DNA of 64,000 nt, from assembly GCF_902459465.1 (NCBI RefSeq), contig NC_047068.1, positions 10,974,001 to 11,038,000 on the forward strand, written 5' to 3'. Position numbers and translations under genes: made by a program. Of this stretch, positions 35,664 to 48,132 are shown piece after piece. The notes below the pieces were generated by a model that had not been told where the DNA came from, did no database searches, and saw nothing but the letters and a program-made list of their open reading frames with translations. The DNA is from Asterias rubens. Lineage: Eukaryota > Echinodermata > Asteroidea > Forcipulatida > Asteriidae. Each line of letters opens with the position of its first letter. The stretch's first letter is position 1.

Positions 35664-38600
35664 CTACTTATTTTGGTACGCAGCACGCATTGCGGGGGGA
35701 ATATTCGAGGCAGGCTCCCAGGTTTGTATTTTATAGTCCTGCCACTTAACTAAGTAGTACAATTTTCCTCCTTCATTTTTCTTGTCCGTGATGCGTTCCA
35801 CTATGTACAAATCTGAATCTGTGTCTGAAAAGAATGGAGAGTTAAAGGATTTGGGTACTTTTTCAAAATGTCCATAGATTTACATTACACTTACATGGTT
35901 TGAATATAATGATTCTGGAAAGCTTCCCTTCAAATATTACTTACTGAGGTTCTGTAGTTTTTGAGAAATGAGTAAAACAATGTCATGAAAATACGTTTGT
36001 AAATGATTAAAATAATTTTCGTCTCATGAGACGAAAATTATTTTCATGACATTGTTTTACTCATTTCCAAGAAACTACAGCACCTCAGCACGTAATATTT
36101 TCAGGGAAGCTTTCTACTACCATTATCTTCAAACTGTGTAAGTTTAGTGTAAATCTGTGGACATTGTGTTTTTTGTCCTACAAAAGTGACACAGACCCTT
36201 TAAGTCGCATAATGTTATAAATTGTTTGTAGAGCAACTTTATTTTGGTTGTTGGCCCATTATGAGAGTGTGATGAGACTTGTGCAAATCCGTTCTACTGT
36301 GAACCCCTTACCAATGGGGAATCTGTTTGGTAAAACTAAAACATGCAGATTTTGAATAAGGAAAAGCGGTTTCATCAATTCCTTTTTTATTTTGTTTTGA
36401 CGCCCTGATTACTTAAAAGGGTCTACATATCTTTTTCTAACAAAAAAAAACAATGTCCACAGATTTACATTAAACTTACACCGCTTGAAGATAATGATAG
36501 TAGAAAGCTTCCCTTCAAATACTACCTACTGAGGTGCTGTAGTTTTTGAGAAATGAGTAAAACAATGTCACAAAAATAACTTTTGTCTCAGTCTAGCATG
36601 TAAAAACATATTATATGTAACCAGTCAGGATATATACCAACACTGGTCAATATGTTTTTACATGCTAAAATACTACAGCACCTCACTAGGGAATTATTTT
36701 TTGCGGATAGGAACTAGGTTATTTTGTTCTTCCAGCCTCTGTTGGGATGCATTGATACCAAAGGGAGAAATTAAAGATGGCTGCACCATGATAAAGGTCT
36801 ATACAGCTACCATTGTCTCTGTTGATAACATGGGTTAAGTACATACCTTTATTTGGCTCCATCATACTTTGAAGGGTAGCCAAGTCTTCTGGTATTTCTA
36901 CTTCTGTGACAGACACATAAAAGGGACATCCTCATTTAATATTTTAACCAAAATTGTTGTTTAATGTTTTCATTATTGCCACTAAAAAACAAAACAATTG
37001 TGCCAAATTCTACAAGTAAACCTAGATGTCAGTTGTATACGGTGAAATACAGCAACTGAATTGGTTGAACTATCATTGTGTGTGGGTCACAGACACGCTG
37101 TATTTTGGTGAATCTTACGACAGGTGTGATACAAAATTTATCTACAGAAGGATCCACATACAAAATGAAATGACAAACCTTGCTCGAGTGTGTTTACTTC
37201 AGACAGCAAAATACCAGAAGTAGCAGGCTCAGGGTGGATCTCAGTGTTAACTCCACCTGCTGCCTGGCAAGTTGAAGTAGAAGCGTTGTCTGAAGAAGGC
37301 TGTGGGGACACTAACATAGACCAAGAAAGAAACATTAGTGGATCAAACCCAATTAAATTAATTCAATATGTCATTATATTTTCTTCTCGGCATGCAATCT
37401 TAGTAATAAAAAAAAATAATTATAAAAAAATATTCGAGATGAGTATCATCAACCAAACCTATTAAAATGTTCCTAAAGGATTAGTCAATTCTAGTAAATT
37501 CTTTCCACTTTTAAATTTTCTCAAAATATTTGGTTATTTCAACACCTCCGTCTGTGCTGTAATGTCGATATGATAACCAGTTTTTGTATGCACTCTTCAC
37601 ACCCGAAGTGCATCTCAAAACGCTTCCAACATTATTACCGCATTATTACAATGTATGCAAGTACATTGTAGAAAACACATCTGATAGTGTTTAAGTATTT
37701 ACACTCGTCCCCCATAGTGATGTTTACAAATTCATCATTCATGTAGCGAGAATAGTTCATCTGAACAATCATGTTTACGTTTAGAAGAACATCACAACTC
37801 AGTGCCAAACAACTACTTTGAAGAGAGTTCCGACTTTTGGAAGAAAAGAAAGAAAAAAAACCCCACAAATTTCACAAGCCCTTTTTATATATATTCATAA
37901 ATACCTCAGACAGTTTCGCTATTCCTCTTGATAATTTACCTCGACTTCGTTTCATCAAGAACCAGGCCTCGTTGGGATTAAACCACTAGTGGACTACCTC
38001 TTCACCACACATTGATTCCCTGATTAATTCGTTCAAATTTTGCTCTACATGAAAAATCCTACAGTCACTATCTTATATCTCCTGGAGTGTGAAATCAGGC
38101 GATAACCTACTCCCAGTTTTATATTGCGCTCTGCGTATTGTGAGTGTCAATGTGTCCCGCTCTCATACGGTCAGTGCAAAATTTACGTCCTAAACTTTGC
38201 GCATGCCAAATCAAAAGCAAACCTAAAATCATTGACTTATAATGAGGCTGGTAGATAAATTTGTGATCAAACTCACGCTCGTGGAATACAAACAAGTATA
38301 GGGCGCCTGCGTTCCCATATCCAACTTTGCCTTTCGGCCTCTTTGAAAAAGGGACGCTGTTTGTTGCTATGAAAGTCATCATCTCGTAGGGCAAACCGTA
38401 TGTGCATCCACACGCGTACATCAATGAAGTACGCAGCCGCAGCATTCCCGGTTTGATTTCTATGGCACATGCACGCACACAGGTACGTACACCCGCACCG
38501 ATGTCATGTTGTAGGGCAGATTTTGAACAGTGACGTGACGTCATATTCAGTACGGTCTATTCCAATCGCGTTTGTGTGACAACTTTCAAAAGTACTAAAC

Positions 38601-41600
38601 CAAAGAATGTGTGTACCTCTGAATGATATACAGTCCTTGTTCATAAGGATGTTTTGGAGGGCCTTTTTACTATAAGCTGTCGGCTTCTTCAGAGGGATTT
38701 GTGGTGGTAAACCATCACATATCACTCTGCCCTCCTGGACAGCCTTGTAAGACAGCTGCTTTTTCCCAGTGACTGCCTCTGTAAATGTATCAAGAATGAT
38801 ATTAACAATTAACAGAGACAAGGGCTCCAATGTTATTGACACATCCAGTAGTAGAAATCTTGCTACTGTTTTTTCTGTAAGAAGTTCAGAAATTATTCAA
38901 TAAAAATGAAACTTGTATTCAGAAGATATAAAACTGGTTTTCTTTTAAAAGTATAGAAATTATTCAATCGAAATAAAGACCTAAAAAGGAAAAATAATTA
39001 GTTATCCTATGTACTCCTCCGCCTTTGAACTTGCCAACAATTCTCAACAGTTTTTCTAATTGTAAAGCAGGCTTTACTTAATTTTGTTAAATGCAACTTT
39101 TAAAGACAGTGGACACTATTGGTAAATGTCAAAGACAAGTCTTCTCACCTGGTGGATCTCAACGTATGCATAAAATGGCAAACCTGTGAAAATTTGAGCT
39201 CGATTGGTTGCGAACTAATAATGAAAGAAAAAAACAGCCTTGTCACACGAAGTTGTGTGCATTTATATGGTTGATTTCAAGACCTCAAATTCTAAATCTG
39301 AGGTCTCGAAATCAAATTCGAGGAAAATTACTTCTTTCTCAAAAACTACATCACTTCAGAGGGAGCCGTTTCTCAAGATGTTTTATACTATCAACCTCTC
39401 TCCATTACTCATAATCAAGAAAGGTTTTATGATAATAATAATTTTGAGTAATTACCAATAGTGTCCACTAACGTTAAAGGGTTTGGTTACTTTTTGTAAG
39501 ACACAAAACACAATGTCCACAGATTTACATCAAACTTACACAGTTTGAAGATATGATGGCAGAAAGCTTCACTTAAAATATTACGTGCTGAGGAGCTGTA
39601 GTTTTTGAGAAATGAGTAAAACAAGTCACAAAAACAATTTTCAAAAAATATTTTAGCACGAAAAATGTATTTTCGTGACATTGGTTAGGTTCAAAGGCGT
39701 CTTGTCACTGGTTCACCAGTAAACTGTTCTTTTTTAAAATTTTGTTTATTTAGCCAGAAAACCAACAAACTTTACTTCTTGCATTTCCCCACTTCCTGAC
39801 CCTTATCAAGATCGATATTCATTTTGGTTTGACCCATAAACACTGATGTGTGTGCACTATATACTCCCCGAGTTCTGTGGAACAAATTAATTACAGGCAT
39901 ATTACTCCAGTGAGATTCGAACCGAGGATCCTTGCAATTCTAGAGCAGTGTTATACCCACTAGACCACCAAGATTGGCCCGTAGCTAGAGGCAGTTCGAA
40001 TTCTATGTTTTAGCAGCGGCTACCGAAAAGATTTAATAGATCTATGTTAAATTTGCATCTGGGAAAGAGAATACTTCTTTTGACCACCAATTGAGTCAAA
40101 GTTGTCACAGGTTTGTTATTTTATGCCTATGAGATACATCAGGTGAGAATATTTGCCTTTGACAATTCAAAAAAGTTTCCACTGTCTTTGTGTGAGGTTC
40201 CTTAACCTTAGTTACATTATGCATTTAGTGTGCAACTCGTATTATGATTCATGTGTCTACGAAGTTCCTTAGAAAACAACAAGAAATGAAAAAATTCTCC
40301 CCCAAAATATGTACCACTTATACTTACTGTATTTTTCATTGAACAGCTCCATCACACTAATGCGTAGCTCTTCACGACTGGCTTGCCTTACTGAAGCGTG
40401 TTTATCTGCCCCAAGAAAAAGTACAAATAATCTTATAATAAGCCAATAACAAAAACTGTAGCATACCTTATTTATAACAGTCGAAAAATCAATTCTGTTC
40501 AACTAAAAACTTCAACTGTTTTATAATAAATGGAAAACAAACCTTTATTTATTGCGGCTGCAATCATCCTTTCGCCAACATTCAACTCTTCTCCAACACC
40601 CTTCCCTAATTTACTCCCAAATGTGCCTTGGAGTCCCAATCTTGGGTGACTGCATACCAGCAGCCAGTCAAGGGATTGCTCATCTACTTGTGAACACTAC
40701 ATAAAAGGCAAACATTTTAAGAAATAGTTTTAATCAAAACAGCAAGAGAATAACCCAAGTAAGAGGTTAATTGTATTAATCTTCCAGTGCGTGCTAATCC
40801 TCAAATCAGATGCTCGAACCAACCTTCTCCCAGTGTTTAACTCAAGACACTATACAACATTTTCCCAACTTTTTTCAGTTATAGACTCCTTGGTCATTTT
40901 AGCACATAATCCAAGTAAAAGAACACGGAACAGCTTTGTGTTTGTTCACAAAAACCTAATGTCTAGTTATTGTTATTAATCTACAATGTTTATTACCATT
41001 GTTTCCACACAACCAGCCATTTTCTTCACATATCCCTGGAAGGTGGCTGTAGATCCCAACACTTGAGGAGGTTTTGTCCCCATCTTGCTGGCCATTTCCA
41101 TGTATTGAGCCTTGTTCTCTTCTGATAACTTCTTCCATTCTTCTGCAGCTTGTTTAAATCTCTTCTTTTTGTCACAACCGCCTAAATAATAATATTATTA
41201 TTAATAATAACAATAATAATGCATTTATAAAGCATCTATCTAGAACACTAATCCGAGGCGCTGGAGAGAAAAAGAAACCAAAAACAAAAAAGTTGAAAAA
41301 GAAAAAAAAAAAGGATCAAAAGAGTGCCTAGTTAAAACGACTTAGGAAACAAATTGGTCTACATGTAGCACGAGTATGGGGCTTTATAGTTGTCTACATG
41401 TAGCATTTATAGACACCACCTAACCCAAGCTTAAGAGTATGGGGCTTTATAGTTGTCTACATGTAGCATTATTATAGACACCACCTAACCCAAGCTTAAG
41501 AGTATGGGGCTTTATAGTTGTCTATATATATGCACCACATAACCTACATGTAAGCTGAAGAGTATGATGCTTTGGATAACACATTGTTAAGATTTCAGTA

Positions 41601-44600
41601 TGTAATGTTTAAATTTCTTTGTTTGGGGATGCCAGTCCGAAGCCATACCAACGTTAACTGCCGTGTAGCCAAGGATCACACCCAAATTACGATACAACCT
41701 GGGAAGCGGCAGCCAGGGGGGTCACCTTAAGGGGATGCGACTTTTTGTTTCAGATATCAATATAAACCATAAGGGAAACTGACAGTCAGTTTTCCTTGTG
41801 GTTTATATTGATGTTATTATTATTATTACTACAATTTCATTCTGTTTACCTTCAGAAGACAAATACTGTTGCATAAAACAGTGATATGCACTTGTTTTCC
41901 TCTTGGTAGTGTTTGGAGTTCTTCTTGATGCACCCTGCTGACTGATTAGTAACAACAACATTAATAGGATTTGAAACTTTGCATGATGGAATTACGATAT
42001 GAAAATGTTGGCGGTCACACCAATTAATGACTATCTATAAATGAGTTGGGGTTGGGGTGGTTCTGAAAAGAACTCTTGGTTTCAACTTGATGATTCAATC
42101 AGTATGCTCTGATCGTCTTTCTGCTTTTTTCAAGAAGACGATCAGAGCATACTGATCAAAACGTCAAGTTGAAACCGCGAATGAATTTCCCATCAAGGAT
42201 AATAAAGTAAATGGAAATTGAAATTTAACCACAGATTGATTTCCTGTCGTTGAAGAATTTTCAGTGTTACTGTGTTATAAAATGGTTTTATATGGCTCAC
42301 TTTACAATCCACATAATGAAGTGGTGATCCCCACAAAGAAATACTTTTGGGAAATCTCTTAGTTACAACAACCTTCAAATAGGGTTTGTATGCGCCAATG
42401 AAAAAAACAAAACTAGAGAACTACTGCAAATCATAAAAACAGGTTTACTTGGAAATGGGATGAAAAAAAAAATAGGAAAAAAATTAGGACAAACCAAATC
42501 AATCCCAACTGAGGCAAAATCAAAGTCACAGGCAAGACTCCGTCCTATCTAAATGGTTTCCATGACTCTCCTTAATCCATTGCCGGAGACAGGAACTGGG
42601 CTCCACACACAAAAACACAGGGCCCACACAAATTACTTATTCATAAATACCCTAGACAGTTTCTCTACTCCTATTGGTGGAGAGCGCGTCACGTGGGTGT
42701 GCATAAACCTTTTGTTAATGCACACTGGAGCTCTGTTTATGCACACTGAGCTGGCTTCCGCGTGTCGGGTGCGCAAGATTATCATGCGGAATGCGCAAAT
42801 CATAGCTATCAGCGCGTAATCTAAGCACAAGCCACGCGCCTCGAACAGATTCTTCACAAAGTTTTGGAGAATAAAAATTTCAAACCTCAAATTTTCAATT
42901 GTTAAAGTGTCTAAAACTGTATTTGTTTACATTTTAACAAAAGGGCACTTCTGAATGGGAATAAAAGAGTAGTGACTTGCAGGGTCGTTGCCACCGGCCG
43001 TGCCGGCTTTAAACGAATGTTAAAGAACTCTTTGCTACCCTTTATTCCCTTATTTAAAAATGGAATGGAAATATCAAGCAACAAGAGTTGTTCAAGTTAA
43101 ATTAAATTTCTATAGACGTGTCCCTTATACCTCAAGTGTTGAGTTGACAGCATTACAAAAAACAATGCATCATTCAATAAAAGTGTACATGTGTTGCGTA
43201 TGACAGTGAATTTTTCTCGCACGTACACTTGCAGTAAACAGGCATGAGAATGGGCGATGATAAAAAAACAGGAAAAAAATTCAGTTGATCGGAAATGTCA
43301 ATATTCCATCATTTTTGTGTGCGAAACACACAACACGAGCGCGCAGCGCGAAGTCCCCTACGGCCGGGGTCCAGGGCCCGCTTAAGGGCCCTGGGAGCTC
43401 TGGGTATTTTAGAAGCTCTGTGGTGATCTCTGATGCATTTCTGACACCTATTTTTCCAGGTAGAAGTGAGCTACTTTTGTGTGATTTTTCCTTTTTTTTA
43501 TTTTAATAATAGGTTTAAGGGAAAATAAGGAATGTAAAGCTCAAACAATTCAAACAATTTTGGGTTCGCCTGCGATTTTGTAACAATTCCGGAAAAAGAA
43601 AGGAAAACAAAAAAATAATAGTAATAATATTTAAATTTTATCCCTTATTTCTGCCCTTGAAAATGCTTTTTTTCTCACCAACAACCATTTTCACAGGTTC
43701 TTGATTTGAAATTCGGTTGTGTAAAAGAAATTCTTTTGAAATTAAATGTTTGTGATTTTAACGATCCGTCGGCGACGCACATTTTAAAATAATATTATTC
43801 TATATATCTGGCGAGAGCGATGTGTTTTTGAGAAAGAGGTTGTTATTCAGCATAGGGTATAACTGGAACGAGGTTGAGATTAGACCCCAACATAGAAATA
43901 GAACCAATGAAGAAAGCACGTCGTCCGGACGTACAGTGTGTTCGCTGGTTCCCAATATATCTTTCGCTGGTTGTGAGGCAGTAACAGGTACCAGTTTTCC
44001 ATGGCCTGCCGGCGATCTCAGATTCGTGCCGCGCCGCTCCGCTCATTGGTTCGTGTACAAACCTGCACGTACACAGTACACAGTACACAGTACACATGGC
44101 GCAAACACGTGCATTGTTTTTTCAGAAGACTTTCAAAAGTCTCCACACGTGTTATCTTTGCTGCAGCAGCAAGCGCATTACACGCAAACATTATTGAACC
44201 ATACCACTATAAACGAAGCAAGGAATGAGGCAAGTTTATACATCTGTCGCTGCTGCTGCATGCATGCGCGATGCTAGGAAGACCACAAGCCGTAAACTGG
44301 GCCAGTTGCTGGACGGCAATTTATTGTTTAGTTTTTAGGTGCCGTTTTTTTCATGAACGCCGTACGTGTGGATCCGCGATAATAACAATTACAAAGGTAA
44401 ACTGACATTGTCTGACTAGAGAAGAGGGATTAGAGAAATCCAAATGTATACCCCCAAAAACCTACCCCCCAAATTTTATAGCAAATTCACATCGAACTCG
44501 GAGACCACAATTTTGAAAGGAAAAAAACCGGAATTCCGGTTTAAACCGGAAGATTCTCATGCCTGAGTAAATGGAAACCAGAAACAAGGGATTTTTTTAT

Positions 44601-47600
44601 CAAAAAGACTTCTTAAAATAAATGAAACTTTTAATCCAAAAATTGGCGTGCAGAGTTAGTTCAAGATGCATAGGAAACTGTGCAATTTCAAAGCATATTT
44701 GTGTGGATCATTATATTCTACTTTTAAAACATCTTTCTAACCATGCGTTTAATATCAAACAGTCTAACACAATTTTCACATCCCAACTTGCCCAATAAAA
44801 GGCAACGTGTCCCTAGCAGCTAGGAATGACGGGTGAATTAAACATGCACCCTTGTGGTAAATGTGTAGGAGTGAACCAATGCAGAAATTAGGGCCTAAGT
44901 CTGGAATCGAACCAACCCTCAGTGAATGGACAGAACTTAATGCTATCATTAGTTTGTTGAATCTTACCGTTCTCCATGTTTCATGTTCAGAAAGCCGGCC
45001 ATACATTCAGCTCCAAATACCCCTGTGGTGTCAAGTTGACAAGCTTTATTTTGGGCCCTTTGAGCATCTCCAGTTTCGAAATCGCTAGAATCCTAAAAAA
45101 TAACATTAAAAAAAAAAGGAAATTCATGACATATACGCAAATTTATAAAAAACTTCTCCTGGGGCCAAGTTTCTTTTTGAATGATTACACAAAGGAAGCG
45201 GTTGGTATTGCTACAGCTCAGAAAACAAGGAGCCGGATGAAGTAAAAAGTATACCCGAAAATTGGGTCAGTACACTACAAATATTTGATTTTTTAGAATT
45301 TGTCCCAATAAAACCATAAAAGTATTTTGAGAAAACATTTTAACCTTTTAAAGACGCTGGACACCTTTGGTTATTGTCAAAGACCAGTCTTCTCACTTGG
45401 TGTATCTCAACATAAATGCCTAAAATAACAAAACGATGAAAATTTGAACTCAATATTGGTCGTCGAAGTTGGGAGATAATAATGGAAGAAAAACACCTTT
45501 GTCACGCGATGGTGTGCCTTCAGATGCTTGATTTTGTGACCTCAAAATCTAATTCTGAGGTCTCGAAATCCAATTCAAAATTTTTAATGGGAAATTATTT
45601 CTTTCTCAAAAACTATGTTTCTTCAGAGGGAGCCGTTTCTAATGAATGGTTTTTACTATCAACAGCTCTCCAACCAAGTATTAGTACGTTTTTATGCTAA
45701 CATTTATTTTGAGTAATTATCAAGAGTGTCCAGTGCCTTTAAATACATTTTCAGCTTAGTTTCCTCTGTAAGTAACAATGTAGAGTTTTACAAGCGAAGT
45801 ATCAGATAAAATATGTTATTATTATTATAAATAACTTACAGGAGCATCAGAAGAGACACAATCATCATAGTCATGAGCAAAGTCATCAAACTCTTCTTTT
45901 GGAATGAGCATGTAATTATTGTATTTGGGATCGGATTGGCTGGTTCCTGAGTTGACTTTTCTCACTCGCCTAAAATCACCATCAAGACGTTCGAGCAGAT
46001 TTCCATTTTCCTTGAAGAAAAAACACAGAAGAATGTTTTATAATAGCCTAATTATGCAACAGGTCTAAAAACATGCCCCCTTATTTTTTTGGGTCCAATT
46101 GCTTACCACGTTTAACTAATTCTTTTGTAAATCAAGCGCCCTCAACATCAGGTTTCAGGTGCTCCCATAATTCCGTACGAAGACAGCGTTTTAGCGTGTG
46201 CTTCGCTTGTCTTCAATTTCACAGATATTTAATAGGAGACATTGAATCCTCAGAATTAGTAACAGCCCATATTTATGAGTGTCAAATAAATAACTAGACA
46301 GAAGTTTCTGTTGAAAGAAAAACAAGGTGTTCGGTAAATGTGTCCAAATTAGCAGAGCTGATGCAAAGAAAAACATAACACGCGGACACGTCTTTGTAGG
46401 AAGTACTGTAATCATTTGCATTTTAGAACCAAGAAATATGAAACTTCAACTTCCTGTTTTGGCAGGAATTAAAGGTTAAATGGGGTTACAATTTGTACGA
46501 GATATCTAGATTTGCCCAAGAACTTCATGATGTAGCGGCAAGCTAAGTAGAAAGGCTTAAGGCTTTGCATGATGTGGCCAAGGGGTTAGGTCACCAAACT
46601 CAAACTCTGGTGTTTCTGTTCCAAGTTCCAGTCCTGACACTTGTGTCCTTTTTAAAGCAAGTCACTTAACTTTTATTCGGATGGGATGGATCGTAAAGCT
46701 GTTGGTCCAGTGTGTCGTATAAGGCTTAACAAAGGTACACCCTGGTGTTCCTGGCTGTGGCTGCTGAATGGGCCATAGCACCTTTAAAACCCTTAGCTGC
46801 TACATAACTGGGTCGCAGAACTCATAACTATATTTACTTACATGTATCTTCTGTAAAAACGTATAGTATACATGTAGGCCTACAAAGGGCCTTGAGTTGT
46901 TAGTAGACACGTGCTATGCAAGACTTTAACATTATTATTTTATTATTAAAGACAATGGACACTATTGGTAATTCCAGTCAAAATCCAGTGTATCTCAACA
47001 TATGCAATAAATAACAAATCTGTGAAAATTGGAGCTTGATTGGTCATCGGAGTTGCGATAACTATGAAAGAAAAAACACCCTTGTCACACGAAGTTGTGT
47101 GCTTTCAGTGCTTGATTTCGAGACCTCAAATTCTTAACTTGAGGTCTCGAAATCAAGCTCGTGGAAAGTTACTTCTTTATTGAAAACTATGTCACTTTCA
47201 GAGGGAGCCGTTACTCACAATGTTTAATACTATCAACCTCTCCCCATTACTCGTTACCAAGTGAGGTTTTATGCCGATAATTATTTTAAGTATTTACCAA
47301 TAGTGTCCATTGCCTTTAAAAGAAAGAAGTCTAAAAACACACTCAGTCAATTTGCTGATCTCTCAGATTTTTTTTGATTTTGCACTTAAATCAATTTTAT
47401 TATTTAAAAAAAATAAAATTAACTGTTAACACATATTATTTTAAAATTCCTAAATAAGCAACATCTCACCTGTGGGCTTTTTGTGGAGGCTTTTCGGTTT
47501 TGTCTTGGATGAAAAGCATCTGCCAGTGGCACTTCCACGGTACGGTAACTTTTGCCCTTGCCTTGTATCAACTTTTTAACCGTAAGCAATTTAAAGTCTT

Positions 47601-47622
47601 TATGAATCTTGCGTTTTGGCAT
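35664..47622 (-). CDS. Chimeric KDZ-transposase-derived / HMG-box-like / chromodomain protein
   Basis: Eleven exons, 5' to 3': 47622-47470, 46010-45840, 45092-44968, 41941-41850, 41181-40997, 40696-40543, 40405-40328, 38778-38617, 37310-37179, 36903-36847, 35824-35664. Every border is GT-AG, every phase fits, and the CDS is 1470 nt (489 aa). Residues 1-51 are basic (MPKRKIHKDFK). Residues 52-150 match the front of the KDZ transposase catalytic region: RLDGDFRRVRK with the candidate first Asp61, then SDFETGDAQRAQNKACQLD and TGVFGAECMAGFLNMKHGER. The rest of the transposase is missing. Residues about 163-213 resemble an HMG box split by an intron (KTSAYHCFMQQYLS; FKQAAEEWKKLSEENKAQYM). Residues 442-489 are a C-terminal chromodomain (LYIVERI, LVKWQDYKIQTWEP) with cage residues Tyr443, Trp464 and Tyr467. 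Methyl-lysine reading and chromatin binding are inferred. A possible non-coding first exon ends at 49003 (CAGTG|GTGAGT). Exons 1-3 could instead be a separate transcript. Confidence 0.78.
35842..36204. repeat. Family B palindromic element (full)
   Basis: TTAAAGGATTTGGGTACTTT to GTGACACAGACCCTTTAAG, with central ATTTTCGTCTCATGAGACGA palindrome. It begins 18 bp from the acceptor of the chromodomain exon. Confidence 0.75.
36412..36690. repeat. Family B element, right end truncated
   Basis: AAAGGGTCTACATATCTTTT, AATGTCCACAGATTTACATT and TACTACAGCACCTCA are visible; the distal right arm is missing. Confidence 0.65.
37920..38025. repeat. Foldback MITE fragment (ATCAATGTGTGG family)
   Basis: Only the right half: CAAGAACCAGGCCTCGTTGG, ATTAAACCACTAGTGGAC and CACACATTGATTCCCTGA. 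Confidence 0.65.
38030..38560. other. Intron stretch with chance open frames
   Basis: Two overlapping minus-strand frames of 141 and 65 codons are open here. Neither shows a known motif or usable splice phase. It lies in an intron of the KDZ/HMG/chromo gene. Confidence 0.35.
39098..39478. repeat. Family A palindromic MITE
   Basis: TTTAAAGACAGTGGACACTA to GTGTCCACTAACGTTAAAG; intronic. Confidence 0.72.
39477..39690. repeat. Family B element, truncated
   Basis: AAAGGGTTTGGTTACTTTTT, AATGTCCACAGATTTACATC and GCAGAAAGCTTCACTTAAAA; abuts the preceding family A element directly. Confidence 0.62.
39903..39982 (-). repeat. tRNA-like SINE relic
   Basis: Minus strand: TTGGTGGTCTAGTGGGTATA (A-box-like) and CTCGGTTCGAATCTCACTGG (B-box-like). 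The acceptor stem does not pair, so a functional tRNA is unlikely. Confidence 0.5.
40098..40194. repeat. Family A fragment
   Basis: GTCACAGGTTTGTTATTTTA, ATACATCAGGTGAGAATA and GTTTCCACTGTCTTTG only. Confidence 0.5.
41365..41545. repeat. Minisatellite, about 67-bp unit, 2.5 copies
   Basis: AGTATGGGGCTTTATAGTTG, TCTACATGTAGCATT and ACACCACCTAACCCAAGCTT recur from 41368, 41437 and 41501, the last copy diverging. Confidence 0.8.
42003..42178. repeat. Foldback element related to 55631-55770
   Basis: Starts GTTGGCGGTCACACCAATTA and has ATGAGTTGGGGTGG / TTCTGAAAAGAAC. The inner hairpin is TCAGTATGCTCTGATCGTCT against AGACGATCAGAGCATACTGA. Confidence 0.65.
42950..43062. repeat. Small foldback repeat
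   Basis: AATGGGAATAAAAGAGTAG pairs with CTACCCTTTATTCCCTTATT; the interior has GGGTCGTTGCCACCGGCCGT. Confidence 0.5.
43239..44565. mobile_element. Possible non-autonomous DNA transposon, CAGGCATGAGAAT ends
   Basis: Short inverted ends CAGGCATGAGAAT (43239) and ATTCTCATGCCTG (44553-44565). Inside are a GC-rich patch with GCGCGCAGCGCGAAGTCCCC and CCAGGGCCCGCTTAAGGGCC, and a CpG-rich part near 43800-44300 with a 151-codon open frame on the plus strand that I do not recognise. It lies in intron 3 of the KDZ/HMG/chromo gene, exactly between the transposase-like exons and the HMG exons. Confidence 0.5.
45346..45743. repeat. Family A palindromic MITE
   Basis: TTTTAAAGACGCTGGACACC to GTGTCCAGTGCCTTTAAA; intronic. 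Confidence 0.72.
46570..46690 (+). repeat. tRNA-derived SINE
   Basis: GATGTGGCCAAGGGGTTAGG (A-box region), CCAAGTTCCAGTCCTGACAC (degenerate B box) and CACTTGTGTCCTTTTTAAAG body start. Confidence 0.5.
46946..47320. repeat. Family A palindromic MITE
   Basis: TTAAAGACAATGGACACTAT to GTGTCCATTGCCTTTAAA; 150 bp from the donor of the first coding exon of the KDZ/HMG/chromo gene. Confidence 0.75.
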
Positions 47623-47989
47623 CTGTACTTATGATTGTAAGGGAAACATACACGTTGTAAGTAAAGGGGCAAATTATTGAAAAATCATAATTTAAAAAAA
47701 TCATTATGAAGCATTTATCAAAATCAATGAATAACAAGTTGACCCCCACAATTGTAGAATTCAATCATTCATTGAATAAAACAAAACTAAAAGCTGTCAA
47801 TTAGGTCTACAGCTTACACCTCAAACACTATTGGTACCTCAACTCAAGGTACCCAGACTCTGCTGTTGCTTTGGGTATATAGACCTATTGCATACGACGT
47901 CACACTCTCAAAAAGAAGGCAGATCATTTGACCATAGCTGTTCTCTGTGCATAACAACGTGCGTGTGACCTAAGCGTACCTGTAGCGTG

Positions 47990-48123
47990 ATCCCTTGGGA
48001 GTGCGGGTCATGGTGTAACCTTTGACATGCAAATTGTCTAACCTTTGACATGCAAATTATACAGATAGTATCTGTATAATTTGCATGTCAAAGGTTACAC
48101 CATGACCCGCATTCCCAAGGGAT
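47990..48123. repeat. Inverted repeat with GATCCCTTGGGA-type ends
   Basis: ATCCCTTGGGAGTGCGGGTC and ATGGTGTAACCTTTGACATG pair with CATGTCAAAGGTTACACCAT and GACCCGCATTCCCAAGGGAT. One arm half (CTAACCTTTGACATGCAAAT) is repeated. Confidence 0.75.
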
Positions 48124-48132
48124 AGTAAATAA

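Noticed and set aside
38119-38544. 141-codon minus-strand frame between exons 7 and 8 of the chimeric gene
   Set aside because: No motif, no fitting acceptor or donor, and the flanking exons already match in phase without it.
41365-41545. CRISPR-like spaced repeats
   Set aside because: Only 2.5 long adjacent units without spacers in an animal intron; a minisatellite.
43822-44277. 151-codon plus-strand frame near a CpG-rich patch
   Set aside because: No recognisable motif, no splice partner, opposite to the host gene, and inside a probable transposon.
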